From Bradyrhizobium diazoefficiens (GTDB taxonomy: Bacteria > Pseudomonadota > Alphaproteobacteria > Rhizobiales > Xanthobacteraceae): DNA of 64,000 nt. Shown in pieces: positions 55,713 to 64,000 of the stretch. The position numbers were made by a program, and so were the translations under genes. Under the pieces are notes generated by a model. It saw only the letters and a program-made list of their open reading frames with translations, was not told where the DNA came from and searched no databases. The stretch's first letter is position 1. Each line of letters opens with the position of its first letter. The stretch lies in the NCBI RefSeq assembly GCF_018129965.1, contig NZ_JAFCKW010000006.1:1-64000 (forward strand), given 5' to 3'.

Positions 55713-57371
55713 ATGAAGTTGGTTAAGAGCCTTTTGCTCGGTTCAGCGGCGGGTTTGATCGCCGTTGGCGGAGCTCAGGCAGCCGATCTCCCCGTGAAGG
55801 CCAAAGCGGTCGAGTACGTGAAGATCTGCTCCCTGTACGGTGCCGGATTCTACTACATCCCGGGCACTGACACCTGCATCAAGCTGGGTGGTTATCTGCG
55901 CGCTGAAGTCGCGCTGAATACCAACTCGGACTACAGCGGCCAGTACAACGTCTCGAGCCAGGGCGCCAACGGTGCACGCAACCGTTTGACGAACTACTAC
56001 ACCATGCGCGCTCGTGAAGATCTCAACATCGACACGCGCACCGCCACCGAATACGGCGTCGTCCGCACCTTCTTCGACGGCGTGTTCTCCTGGACGACTG
56101 GCAACTATGTCGGAACCAACAGCACCACGGGCGGCACTGCCTACTCTGGTACGCTGGCTACTGGTCCCGCCGCAACGGGCACAAGCGCGTTCAACTCTGT
56201 CGGCCTCTATGGTTCCGGTTCGGGCAGCGTTAACTCGACCGACGGCAACACCTCGGGCGGTTCGCTCGGCGTGTACTACGCCTTCATCCAGTTCGCTGGC
56301 TTCACGATGGGTAAGGCCGTGTCGCAGTTCGACGCGCCCTGGACCAACTATCCCGGCAACAACTTCGACGGTCTCGTCGGCGGCAGCGGCACGGTCACTG
56401 GTATCAACCAGTTCACCTACACCGCTGACTTCGGTCAGGGAATCACGGCGGCGTTCTCGGCGGAAGATCCGACCTCGTACATGCAGGCTGGCAACGTCAA
56501 CCTGTCTGGCACGTCGGGCATCGGCCTCGTCGGTGGCAGCTTCGGCACCACCAACAACGGCATCGGTGGCTCTCGCTCGCCGAACCTGGTTGCCATGGTT
56601 CGTGTCGACCAGGCTTGGGGCCTCTTCCAGGCGTCGATTGCCGCGCATGACAACCACGTTGCCTACTATGGTGCAAATGAGACTACCGGCCATCCCGACG
56701 ACAAGTGGGGTTGGGCTGCTCAACTCGCTCTCTCGATCAAGAACATCCCGACTGGCGCGGGTGACGTGATCAACCTGTCGGGCGTCTACACCGAGGGTGC
56801 CACCCGCTACAACTTCCAGAACCTCGCGGGCAGCTCGTTCTCGATGTGGGGTGCCAATGGCGGTGCGGGTACTTACGGTAGCGTCGGCTTCGCCTTCGCA
56901 CCCGACACCACCTACACCACCGGTACGGCTCAGGAGAACGTCAAGACCTGGGGCTTCCGCGGTGCTTATACCCACAATTGGGATCCGTACTGGAACACCG
57001 CGATCTACGGCGCCTACGCTGGCGTGTCGTACTCGGCGAACCAGAAGACCAACATCTGCGCTGCGTTCACCTCGGGGTCTGCCATAACGGGTATTGCCCC
57101 GTCGGCTGGCCTTGCTGGTTGTAACCCGGACTTCAACGTTGCCCAGCTCGGTTTGATCACCCGCTGGACCCCGGTGAAGAATCTGACGTTCTCGGCCGAC
57201 CTGACCTGGACGCATCTCGACCAGAAGTATGATGGGACGGTTACCTTGCCGAACCCACAGAACAACGTTGCGGGTGCAATCGTCGCAGGCGCTGGCAAGC
57301 CTGCCGCGACCTACCAGCTCAAGGACCAGGACACTCTGACCCTGCTCCTCCGCGCTCAGCGCAACTGGTAA
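55713..57371 (+). CDS. outer-membrane porin (Porin_2 family)
   Basis: A 552-residue general porin. The signal peptide is KLVKSLLLGSAAGLIAVGGA with AQA cleavage, and the mature start ADLPVKAKAVEYVKICSLYG and GTDTCIKLGGYLRAE are typical of rhizobial Porin_2 proteins, including two conserved Cys. The rest is Gly/Ser/Thr/Tyr-rich beta-barrel and ends with an aromatic-rich strand LTLLLRAQRNW. ATG 55713 has TGGAGGT upstream. Likely a highly expressed trimeric porin; many paralogues usually exist in Bradyrhizobium. Confidence 0.95.
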   Translation: MKLVKSLLLGSAAGLIAVGGAQAADLPVKAKAVEYVKICSLYGAGFYYIPGTDTCIKLGGYLRAEVALNTNSDYSGQYNVSSQGANGARNRLTNYYTMRAREDLNIDTRTATEYGVVRTFFDGVFSWTTGNYVGTNSTTGGTAYSGTLATGPAATGTSAFNSVGLYGSGSGSVNSTDGNTSGGSLGVYYAFIQFAGFTMGKAVSQFDAPWTNYPGNNFDGLVGGSGTVTGINQFTYTADFGQGITAAFSAEDPTSYMQAGNVNLSGTSGIGLVGGSFGTTNNGIGGSRSPNLVAMVRVDQAWGLFQASIAAHDNHVAYYGANETTGHPDDKWGWAAQLALSIKNIPTGAGDVINLSGVYTEGATRYNFQNLAGSSFSMWGANGGAGTYGSVGFAFAPDTTYTTGTAQENVKTWGFRGAYTHNWDPYWNTAIYGAYAGVSYSANQKTNICAAFTSGSAITGIAPSAGLAGCNPDFNVAQLGLITRWTPVKNLTFSADLTWTHLDQKYDGTVTLPNPQNNVAGAIVAGAGKPAATYQLKDQDTLTLLLRAQRNW

Positions 57372-57398
57372 GTTCGGTCTAACGATCTAGTCTACCAG

Positions 57399-57429
57399 GC
57401 CCCCGGCGGGAGACCGCCGGGGGCTTTTC
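57399..57429 (+). terminator. Rho-independent terminator of the porin gene
   Basis: Stem GCCCCCGGCGG (57399-57409) with CCGCCGGGGGC (57414-57424), GAGA tetraloop, then TTTTCT. It lies 28 bases after the stop codon. The rest of the gap to 57600 contains nothing recognisable. Confidence 0.92.
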
Positions 57430-57600
57430 TATGAGCGCCGGACCTGGGCCTGCATCCGGAGCGAAGCGATCGTTTTCAATGCAGTTCTTTCATGCGGGGC
57501 GGTCGCGGATGAGGATGCTCAACGCAACGCGCGGCCTAAAGTCCGCCGTGACGAGCGTGGTCATGCCCGGCGCTCTCCTCGAGAGCCGGGCGGCGAACTT

Positions 57601-58092
57601 TCAGGAAACGTCGATAGCCAGCAGCCGGGCAGCAAGGCGGGCATTCTTGGCGATGGCGGCGAGCGCAACGTTCAGATCGGCGAGGGTCTTGTCGTCGAGT
57701 TCGCTGAACATGGTCGCGTTCAAGGCAAGCTTCCGCTTGGACAATTTTTCAATGTCCGATTTCGCCTTGGGCGTCAGCGACATCAGCACATAGCGCCCGT
57801 CGTCTGCCGCGGCTTTCCGCAACAGGAAGCCGCCTCTTTCGAGGGCCTTGGTCTGGTTGGTGACGAAGGTCGGGTGGACCCGCAGCTTCCTGGCAACATC
57901 GATTCCCGCGACGCCTTGTCCCTCGTCGAGGTCAGTGATGGCCATCAGGATCAGCCATTGCGGCTCGGTAATGCCAATCAGTCCGGCCCAACTGGCGTGG
58001 ATATCTTCCAACTGGGAGTGAATTTCGAAAACATTCCAGATGAAATCGGTAATCGCGCAATCGAGTTTTTTCTCGATCATTTTGTTTTCCAC
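57601..58092 (-). CDS. MarR family transcriptional regulator
   Basis: A 163-residue winged-helix regulator. Dimer helix at the N-terminus, HTH in VAGIDVARKLRVHPTFVTNQ then TKALERGGFLLR, and the wing AADDGRYVLMSLTPKA with the conserved D-R pair. The N-terminal segment is longer than in many MarR proteins. It lies alone between the porin terminator and the lytic transglycosylase. Ligand and targets unknown. Confidence 0.92.
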   Translation of the reverse strand: MENKMIEKKLDCAITDFIWNVFEIHSQLEDIHASWAGLIGITEPQWLILMAITDLDEGQGVAGIDVARKLRVHPTFVTNQTKALERGGFLLRKAAADDGRYVLMSLTPKAKSDIEKLSKRKLALNATMFSELDDKTLADLNVALAAIAKNARLAARLLAIDVS

Positions 58093-58248
58093 GGGTGGTT
58101 CCGAAATCAGATCGCTTCACGACGCTAAAAACGCGCGCGCCGAGGCCACGCCAGCGTAAACCGCTTGGCGTTTTTGGCAAACAATTAATTCAATCAAAGG
58201 TGGCTGTCGTGCCTGCCGGCGTTACGGGCATTGTGACTGTGGCGCGCC

Positions 58249-60732
58249 TTATTCCACGCTGCCGGCTGCGCCGCGGCGCAAGTCGGCCTCGATCTGCAAC
58301 CGCGTGCCGCCGCCGAAGCGGGCGCGGTAGACCTGAAGGTTTTCCATAATGCGCTGCACGTAGTTGCGCGTCTCGGAGAACGGAATGAGCTCGACCCAGT
58401 CGACCGCATCGACCTTGGGGTCGCGCGGATCGCCGTAGCGGTCGACCCACTTCTTCACGCTGCCGCGGCCGGCATTGTAGGCGGCGAACGTCATGATGTA
58501 GGAGCCGCGATAATCCTCGAGCAGGCCGCCGAGCTCGGCCGAGCCGAGCGTGGCGTTGTAGACGGAATCGTTCTTCAGCCGTCCGAGATCGTAGGTCGCG
58601 CCATGCCGCTTGCAGACGTAGCGCGCCGCATCCGGCGTCACCTGCATCAGGCCGTAGGCCTGCGCCGGCGAGACCACCGAGGGGTTGAACGCGCTCTCCT
58701 GCCGCGCGATCGCGTAGACGATGCTGCGCTCGACCTCGGGGCCGATCGGCGTGAACTGCGGAATGCCGTTGACGGGATAGGCGTAGAAGTCGAACGGCAG
58801 GCCGCGGTTGAGCGCAGCCTTGCCGACCAGCAGCATGCCCCGCGCGTCGTTGTAGCGCTGGGTGAGCTCGCCGAGGCCGGCGAGGGCTTCCGGATCGCCG
58901 TTCTCGCCCATGTCGGCAAGCATCGGCACTGCCATCTCGCGCTCGTCGAGTTCGTAGAGCAGCTGGGCGGCGCGCACGATCTCGAGCCGCTCGGCGCCGC
59001 GGCTGCGCGGTGGGCTGTTGAGCTCGATCTGCGGCAGGCCGAGCTTGGCGCGCGCAAGCTGGCCGTAATAGCTGGTGGATTGCTCGGCGGCCCGTGCGTA
59101 GGCGTTGCGCGCCTCCTGCTGGCGGCCGGCCGCTTCCGCCGCGCGGCCCTGCCAATAGCCGGCGCGCGCCAGCGCGGTCGGGTTGACGCTGCCGATACCG
59201 ATGCGGGCGAAATGCTGCGCGGCCGTCGCGGGATCGTTGAGGAAGCGCAGTGCGATCCAGCCCGCGGTGAATTCCTGCTCGGTCTTGTAGATGTCGCGCG
59301 AGGGCAGGGCCGCATCGCGCGCGATCAGATAGGCGCTGCGGAATTCCTCGGTGTCGATCATCTTGCGCGCCAGAAGGCGCCGCTCGATCCACCATTCGTC
59401 GAGATTGTAGAGCCGGTTCGGATCCTTCGGCGCCGACAGCATGAGCTCGGCGGCTTCGGTAAACTTCTCCTCGCGGCGCAGAAGCTGGATCTTGCTGAAG
59501 ATGAAGCCTGGATCGCCGTGCAGCTCGCGCGGCACGGCCTCCAGCAGCGCACGCGCGTTCGGCGCTTTCTTGAGCGACGCGATGCGGGCCCTCGCGAGCG
59601 CGACATAGCCGGCGCCAAGACGCTTTGCGGCGCGCAGCGCGGCTTCGTTCTCGCTGCCGTAGAGCAGCGTGTCCATCCGCGCCTTCTGGTCGCCCGGCGT
59701 CAGCAGCGCGCCGAACTGGTCGAGCGCGTTGTTCTCGGTCTCCTCCGACATCGGATCGCTGCGCCAGGCCTCGCGCACCATCCGCTCCGCATTGGCGCGG
59801 TCGCCGCGCGCCAGCATCGCCTTGGCGAGCGTGAAGCGGCCCTTGGCGGACACCGGAGATTCGTTCTCGAACCACGACCACGCCACGGAATCGTCGCGCC
59901 GGTCATCCCACATCGCAGCTTCGAGCCGGCGGCGCAGGAAGGTCTGCGATGGCCAGCTCGGATTGGCGGAGAGGAAGGCGCGATAGCGTTCCACGGTCGC
60001 GCCATTGTCGTCGCTGCGCAGGATGATCCACTCCGCGAGCTTTCGTGCGACGGGATCCGAAATCGAGGCTGCGGCGTCGCTGGCGTCACCCGCCTTGCGC
60101 TTGCGCACGAGCTCGATGACGCTCTCCAGCGTGTCCTTGTCGGCTTGCGGCGTCGACGAGGTCGCCGCGACCGCGGCCGGCGTCACGGGTTTGCGCGGCG
60201 CAGCGTGCTGGCGGGTCGCAGGTGCGAGCATGGGAGCTGCGACCGGCTTGATGGGCGCCGGTGCGGTCGTCCTGACGGTCGCCGTGGAGGTTGGCGCTGC
60301 GGCGGCTTTGGGGGGCGAAGTGTTGGCGGCCGGCGCTGGCTTTGCCGCGGGCGCCGCTGCCGCAGGCTTGGCGGCGCCAGGTTTGGTTGCGCCGAGTTTG
60401 GACTTGTCCTTGGCGGCGTCTTTCCCGGCGCTCTTGCCAGTGTCCTTGCCGGCATCCGTGCCCGGTTTCTTTGCCCCATCCTTGGCCGCGGCGCCAGCCG
60501 CACCCTTGGTCAATCCCTTGGTCGCCCCCTTGGCGGCGTCCTTCGATATGTCTTTGCCGGTTCCCTTGGTGGAGCCTTTTGATGCTGCGGCGGCGGGCTT
60601 GGCAGGGTCTTTGGCCGTTTCTGCGGGGGTCTCATCTGACTTGGCGAGGGCGGCGCAGCCGACCGATAGCCCTGCCATCAGGCTCAAAACCAGACCCGCG
60701 GATCGCCACGCGGCACGAGGAAAGGAAGTCAC
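58249..60732 (-). CDS. soluble lytic transglycosylase with Lys/Ala/Pro-rich linker
   Basis: A 827-residue periplasmic murein hydrolase that cleaves MurNAc-GlcNAc bonds with anhydro-ring formation. Order: signal peptide ([20 protein letters not shown]), a low-complexity Lys/Ala/Pro/Thr linker of roughly 160 residues, a helical superhelix domain like the Slt70 U-domain, and a C-terminal SLT domain with catalytic Glu in [20 protein letters not shown] and [16 protein letters not shown] 60732 is my preferred start because it begins the signal peptide; an in-frame TTG lies at 60783. Confidence 0.88.
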   Translation of the reverse strand: MTSFPRAAWRSAGLVLSLMAGLSVGCAALAKSDETPAETAKDPAKPAAAASKGSTKGTGKDISKDAAKGATKGLTKGAAGAAAKDGAKKPGTDAGKDTGKSAGKDAAKDKSKLGATKPGAAKPAAAAPAAKPAPAANTSPPKAAAAPTSTATVRTTAPAPIKPVAAPMLAPATRQHAAPRKPVTPAAVAATSSTPQADKDTLESVIELVRKRKAGDASDAAASISDPVARKLAEWIILRSDDNGATVERYRAFLSANPSWPSQTFLRRRLEAAMWDDRRDDSVAWSWFENESPVSAKGRFTLAKAMLARGDRANAERMVREAWRSDPMSEETENNALDQFGALLTPGDQKARMDTLLYGSENEAALRAAKRLGAGYVALARARIASLKKAPNARALLEAVPRELHGDPGFIFSKIQLLRREEKFTEAAELMLSAPKDPNRLYNLDEWWIERRLLARKMIDTEEFRSAYLIARDAALPSRDIYKTEQEFTAGWIALRFLNDPATAAQHFARIGIGSVNPTALARAGYWQGRAAEAAGRQQEARNAYARAAEQSTSYYGQLARAKLGLPQIELNSPPRSRGAERLEIVRAAQLLYELDEREMAVPMLADMGENGDPEALAGLGELTQRYNDARGMLLVGKAALNRGLPFDFYAYPVNGIPQFTPIGPEVERSIVYAIARQESAFNPSVVSPAQAYGLMQVTPDAARYVCKRHGATYDLGRLKNDSVYNATLGSAELGGLLEDYRGSYIMTFAAYNAGRGSVKKWVDRYGDPRDPKVDAVDWVELIPFSETRNYVQRIMENLQVYRARFGGGTRLQIEADLRRGAAGSVE

Positions 60733-60973
60733 GGCGTTTCGTCGCCCCGAATCAGTCAACCGGCTCAAGACCTGTCTGTACAAGATCTGGCTGTATTTGA
60801 TTGAATATGCGGACGAAATACCAACAGCCGCTTACTTCTGGCGGGTTTGCACCAGCACCGCGGCAAAATCGCGGCCTAAACGGTGCGTCCCACGGACGCG
60901 GCCCTTTTACCGCCTGAATAGACCCGGTATGAATGGGGCTTGCCCACAAGATCGCCGCGTACGGAGGAAGTCC

Positions 60974-61864
60974 ATGGCAGCCAAGACGAAATTCCGGGGT
61001 TCTTTCACTGCCTTGGTCACACCGTTCAAGAATGGCGCGCTCGACGAGGCGGCATTCCGCTCCCTGGTCAACTGGCAGATCGCCGAAGGCACCAACGGCC
61101 TTGTCCCGGTCGGCACCACCGGCGAGAGCCCGACGCTCAGCCATGACGAGCACAAGAAGGTCGTCGAATGGTGCATCGCCGAGGCCAAGGGCCGCGTGCC
61201 TGTTATCGCGGGGGCCGGCTCCAATTCCACCAAGGAGGCGATCGAACTCGCCGAGCATGCCGAGAAGGCAGGCGCGGACGCCGTGCTGGTGGTGACGCCC
61301 TATTACAACAAGCCGACCCAGGAAGGCATGTACCAGCACTTCAAGGCGATCAACGATGCGATCGGGATTCCGATCATCATCTACAACATCCCGCCGCGCT
61401 CGGTGATCGACATGTCGGTCGACACCATGAAGCGGCTGTGGGAGCTGAAGAACATCGCCGGCGTCAAGGACGCCACCGCAAGCATGGTGCGCGTGTCGCA
61501 GCAGCGTGCGGCGATGGGCGAGGAATTCAACCAGCTCTCCGGCGAGGACGCCACCATCATCGGCTACATGGCGCATGGCGGCCATGGCTGCATCTCGGTG
61601 ACCTCGAACGTTGCGCCGCGGCTGTGCTCGGAGTTCCATGCGGCCTGGCAGAAGGGTGATCATGCCACCGCGCTGAAGATTCACGACAAGCTGATGCCGC
61701 TGCACAACAACCTCTTCATCGAGAGCAATCCGGCCCCGATCAAGTACGCGCTGTCGCTGCTCGGCAAGCTGGACGAAACGCTGCGGCTGCCGATGGTGCC
61801 GGTCACCGAGCCGACGCGCGTTGCCGTGCGCAGCGCCATGGTCCATGCTGGGCTGATCAATTGA
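60974..61864 (+). CDS. dapA: 4-hydroxy-tetrahydrodipicolinate synthase
   Basis: A 296-residue lysine/diaminopimelate enzyme that condenses pyruvate with aspartate semialdehyde. Schiff-base Lys165 ([10 protein letters not shown]), Tyr137 ([10 protein letters not shown]), Thr48-Thr49 ([10 protein letters not shown]), and [17 protein letters not shown] 60974 has GGAGGAAG upstream; the upstream open frame is not part of the protein. It is divergent from the lytic transglycosylase; both serve peptidoglycan metabolism. Confidence 0.97.
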   Translation: MAAKTKFRGSFTALVTPFKNGALDEAAFRSLVNWQIAEGTNGLVPVGTTGESPTLSHDEHKKVVEWCIAEAKGRVPVIAGAGSNSTKEAIELAEHAEKAGADAVLVVTPYYNKPTQEGMYQHFKAINDAIGIPIIIYNIPPRSVIDMSVDTMKRLWELKNIAGVKDATASMVRVSQQRAAMGEEFNQLSGEDATIIGYMAHGGHGCISVTSNVAPRLCSEFHAAWQKGDHATALKIHDKLMPLHNNLFIESNPAPIKYALSLLGKLDETLRLPMVPVTEPTRVAVRSAMVHAGLIN

Positions 61865-61890
61865 CATAATTTCCACCTGGGGCGAATTTC

Positions 61891-62334
61891 ATGATTGCAG
61901 TCGACGAAAAAAGCAGGCGGATGCTCAGCGAGTTCCGCGATTTTGCCATGAAGGGCAACGTCGTGGATCTCGCCGTCGGCGTCATCATCGGCGCAGCCTT
62001 CGGCGCCATCGTCAATTCGCTGGTCGGCGACGTCATCATGCCGATCATCGGTTCCATCACCGGTGGGCTCGACTTCTCGAACTACTTCACCCCCTTGTCC
62101 AAGGCGGTGACCGCCACCAATCTGGCCGATGCGAAAAAACAAGGCGCCGTACTCGCTTGGGGTAGCTTTCTCACGCTGACGATCAACTTCATCATCGTCG
62201 CCTTCGTGCTGTTCCTGGTGATCCGCGCCATGAACAGGATCAAGCGCAAGGAAGAGGCCAAGCCCGCGGAGCCGCCGAAGCCGTCGGCCGAGGTCGTATT
62301 GCTGACCGAGATCCGCGATCTCCTCAAGAAGTGA
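61891..62334 (+). CDS. mscL: large-conductance mechanosensitive channel
   Basis: A 147-residue pentameric safety valve. Features: [20 protein letters not shown] (N-helix and first TM), the Gly/Ala-rich pore-lining TM1, a second TM ([20 protein letters not shown]) and a cytoplasmic helix [14 protein letters not shown]. It is 26 bases after dapA and may be co-transcribed with it. Confidence 0.96.
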   Translation: MIAVDEKSRRMLSEFRDFAMKGNVVDLAVGVIIGAAFGAIVNSLVGDVIMPIIGSITGGLDFSNYFTPLSKAVTATNLADAKKQGAVLAWGSFLTLTINFIIVAFVLFLVIRAMNRIKRKEEAKPAEPPKPSAEVVLLTEIRDLLKK

Positions 62335-62393
62335 CGCGCGCGCTTCATCCAAACTGGTAGATTCAGCGCGCATCCCGATCAGGTTTGTCTTCC

Positions 62394-62867
62394 ATGGCCG
62401 ACAAGAACGAACGTCCGATCAAGGTCATGGCGGAAAACCGCAAGGCCCGCTTCAACTATGCCATCGAGGACACGATCGAGGCGGGCATTGCACTGACCGG
62501 AACCGAGGTGAAGTCGATCCGCAACGGCAAGAGCACGATTGCGGAGTCTTACGCGGATTCCAAGAACGGCGAGATCTGGCTGATCAACGCCACCATTCCG
62601 GAATATCTTCAGGGCAACCGCTTCAACCACGAGCCCAAGCGGCCGCGAAAGCTGCTGCTGCATCGCCGGCAGATCAACAAGCTGATGGGCGCCGTCGATC
62701 GCGAGGGCATGACGCTGATCCCGCTCAAGCTCTATTTCAATGAGAGAGGTCGCGCCAAATTGCAGCTTGCGGTTGCAAAAGGCAAGAAGCTGCACGACAA
62801 GCGCGAGACCGAGAAGAAGCGCGACTGGAGCCGGGAGAAGGGCCGGCTGATGCGGGCGAGGGGATAG
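62394..62867 (+). CDS. smpB: SsrA-binding protein SmpB
   Basis: A 157-residue partner of tmRNA in ribosome rescue. Core motifs: [55 protein letters not shown], and a basic C-terminal tail ([19 protein letters not shown]). ATG 62394; an in-frame GTG at 62385 is possible. Standard neighbour of dapA in Rhizobiales. Confidence 0.97.
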   Translation: MADKNERPIKVMAENRKARFNYAIEDTIEAGIALTGTEVKSIRNGKSTIAESYADSKNGEIWLINATIPEYLQGNRFNHEPKRPRKLLLHRRQINKLMGAVDREGMTLIPLKLYFNERGRAKLQLAVAKGKKLHDKRETEKKRDWSREKGRLMRARG

Positions 62868-62871
62868 CGCG

Positions 62872-63459
62872 ATGAATCAACGGAACCTGCTTGAGGTGGA
62901 TTGGAGCCAGATTCCTGCGCCCTCAGATGATGGCGGTGCGGCGCATCTGAAGGGCATGGCGTTGCCGGCGATCAGCCTGCTTGCCACCGACGATACATCG
63001 GTGACGCTGTCTTCGCTGCGCGGCAGAACCGTGGTGTTCGCCTATCCACGCACCGGCGAGCCGGGCAAGATCGCGCTGGTCGACGATTGGGACATGATCC
63101 CCGGCGCGCGCGGTTGTACGCCGCAGACTTGCGCGTTTCGCGATCTGTATGCCGAACTCAAGGCCGCCGGCGCCGCGCAGGTATTCGGTCTCTCGACCCA
63201 GAGCAATGCTTACCAGACCGAGATGGCCTCGCGGCTGCATCTGCCGTTCCCCGTGCTGTCGGACGAGAAGCTGGCGCTCACCCGCGCTTTGAAATTGCCG
63301 ACCATGGAGGTCGCGGGCCTGACTTTGATCAAGCGCCTCGCGCTGATCATTGACGATGCCGAGATCACACATGTGTTCTACCCGGTGTTTCCGCCCGACC
63401 GGAATGCCGGCGACGTGCTGGACTGGCTCAAGGCCGATCCTGCCATCAAACCCGCCTAG
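62872..63459 (+). CDS. peroxiredoxin (Bcp-like)
   Basis: A 195-residue thiol peroxidase. The redox motif GARGCTPQTCAFRD carries peroxidatic Cys82 and a second Cys87, and SLRGRTVVFAYPRTG is the preceding strand. About 14 residues between YPRTG and GCTPQTC are extra compared with E. coli Bcp. It starts 4 bases after smpB. Its TAG stop shares CTAG with the stop codon of the convergent glycosylase gene. Confidence 0.9.
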   Translation: MNQRNLLEVDWSQIPAPSDDGGAAHLKGMALPAISLLATDDTSVTLSSLRGRTVVFAYPRTGEPGKIALVDDWDMIPGARGCTPQTCAFRDLYAELKAAGAAQVFGLSTQSNAYQTEMASRLHLPFPVLSDEKLALTRALKLPTMEVAGLTLIKRLALIIDDAEITHVFYPVFPPDRNAGDVLDWLKADPAIKPA

Positions 63460-64000
63460 TCGAGGTCGGCCTTTATCCTGGCGAAGACACTGCGGAACAT
63501 GTCCGGCGTCAGGACGCCGGTGTTCGTGTTGTAGCGCGAGCAGTGGTAGCTGTCGTAGAGCCTGAATGCGCCGGCCTGATGCACCGCGCCGTGGCCGAAG
63601 GGGGCCTGCGAGGCCTTCAGCTTCAGCGGCTTGAGCACGCTGTCGTGCGCAATCCGCCCGAGCGCGACGATCGCGCGCAGCTTTGGCATCGTCTCGAGAT
63701 TCGCGACGAGAAACTGGCGGCAGGTGTTGATCTCGACCGGCAGCGGCTTGTTCTGCGGTGGCACGCAATGCACGGCATTGGCGATGCGGCAGTCGACCAG
63801 CTTCAGGCCGTCGTCCGGGCGCGCCTGATAGGTGCCCCTGGCAAAGCCGTATTCGAGCAGCGTGGCGTAGAGCAGGTCGCCGGCATAATCGCCGGTGAAG
63901 GGGCGGCCGGTTCGGTTGGCGCCTTGCATACCCGGAGCAAGACCGACGATGAGAAGCCGCGCCTTGATGTCGCCAAAGGGCGCAACCGGCGCATTGTGCC
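63456..64000 (-). CDS. family 5 uracil-DNA glycosylase (partial, cut by window end)
   Basis: The C-terminal about 181 residues of a base-excision enzyme. Family 5 (UDGb) features are GLAPGMQGANRTGRPFTGDY, the uracil-site motif, NAVHCVPPQNKP with a cluster Cys, ALGRIAHDSVL and the C-terminal DSYHCSRYNTNTG with the minor-groove His. The reading frame continues without a stop to base 64000, so the N-terminus, with further Fe-S cysteines, lies outside the window. The stop overlaps that of the peroxiredoxin gene (CTAG). Confidence 0.9.
   Translation of the reverse strand, partial: HNAPVAPFGDIKARLLIVGLAPGMQGANRTGRPFTGDYAGDLLYATLLEYGFARGTYQARPDDGLKLVDCRIANAVHCVPPQNKPLPVEINTCRQFLVANLETMPKLRAIVALGRIAHDSVLKPLKLKASQAPFGHGAVHQAGAFRLYDSYHCSRYNTNTGVLTPDMFRSVFARIKADLD

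Noticed and set aside
60005..60973. Upstream in-frame extension of dapA (open from 60005)
   Set aside because: It runs antisense to the transglycosylase signal and linker; the DapA family N-terminus begins at 60974 with a good ribosome site. Similar extensions of the porin (55563) and SDR (21707) frames were rejected for the same reason.

Overview
The window looks like chromosomal DNA of a Bradyrhizobium-type alphaproteobacterium (Nitrobacteraceae). The reasons are high GC, the divK-pleD cell-cycle pair, an EipB-type envelope protein, a Porin_2-type outer-membrane porin, the rnr-topA-dprA-plsY-pyrBC neighbourhood, and several families of short palindromic repeats typical of these genomes. This assignment rests on recognising the proteins, not on a database search. 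About 60 genes are supported. No rRNA, CRISPR array, intact insertion sequence or prophage was seen; bases 1-87 hold no recognisable gene.

Layout. 88-4241: a minus-strand run (RidA-like, phosphodiesterase, FemAB-like acyltransferase, HIT hydrolase) facing eipB. 4514-8579: a second RidA-like gene, dinB with a DUF3572 partner, then divK-pleD (phosphorelay and c-di-GMP control of the cell cycle). 8904-15728: TetR/MFS divergent pair, an acyltransferase-3, rpmG, a flavin monooxygenase, NUDIX and DUF983 genes. 15734-25541: rnr and topA, then two divergent HxlR-regulator/oxidoreductase pairs, then dprA. 25656-34827: amidase, patatin, plsY, pyrBC, D-Ala-D-Ala dipeptidase, CPBP protease, AEC transporter and ruvX. 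34875-35810: a cyclase-family gene broken by one in-frame amber codon.

36333-42681 is a lower-GC accessory island of three co-directional genes: a methyltransferase with a coiled-coil tail, a 1215-residue protein carrying two glycosyltransferase domains and a methyltransferase, and a UDP-xylose synthase. The first two proteins share a short uncharacterised module. Together they suggest synthesis of a methylated, possibly xylose-containing surface glycan. A second accessory stretch (about 50-55 kb) holds a 32-residue Lys/Ala-rich basic protein, a Sel1-like protein, tRNA-Ser(GCU) and a large TPR/O-GlcNAc-transferase-like protein.

42736-49802 holds a LysR regulator, two nitronate-monooxygenase paralogues and gatCAB, whose genes are interleaved with two small unknown reading frames by start/stop overlaps. 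55713-64000 is mostly housekeeping: porin, MarR regulator, lytic transglycosylase, dapA, mscL, smpB, a peroxiredoxin and a family-5 uracil-DNA glycosylase cut by the window edge.

The most unusual signals are: a dispersed repeat whose first three bases are the TAG stop codon of the adjacent gene in all three copies; the repeated module in the glycan proteins; a perfect 17-base inverted repeat between hxlR and an SDR gene; four GANTC sites within 111 bases upstream of divK; a dihydroorotase-like PyrC lacking the HxH metal motif; and the interleaved gat operon.
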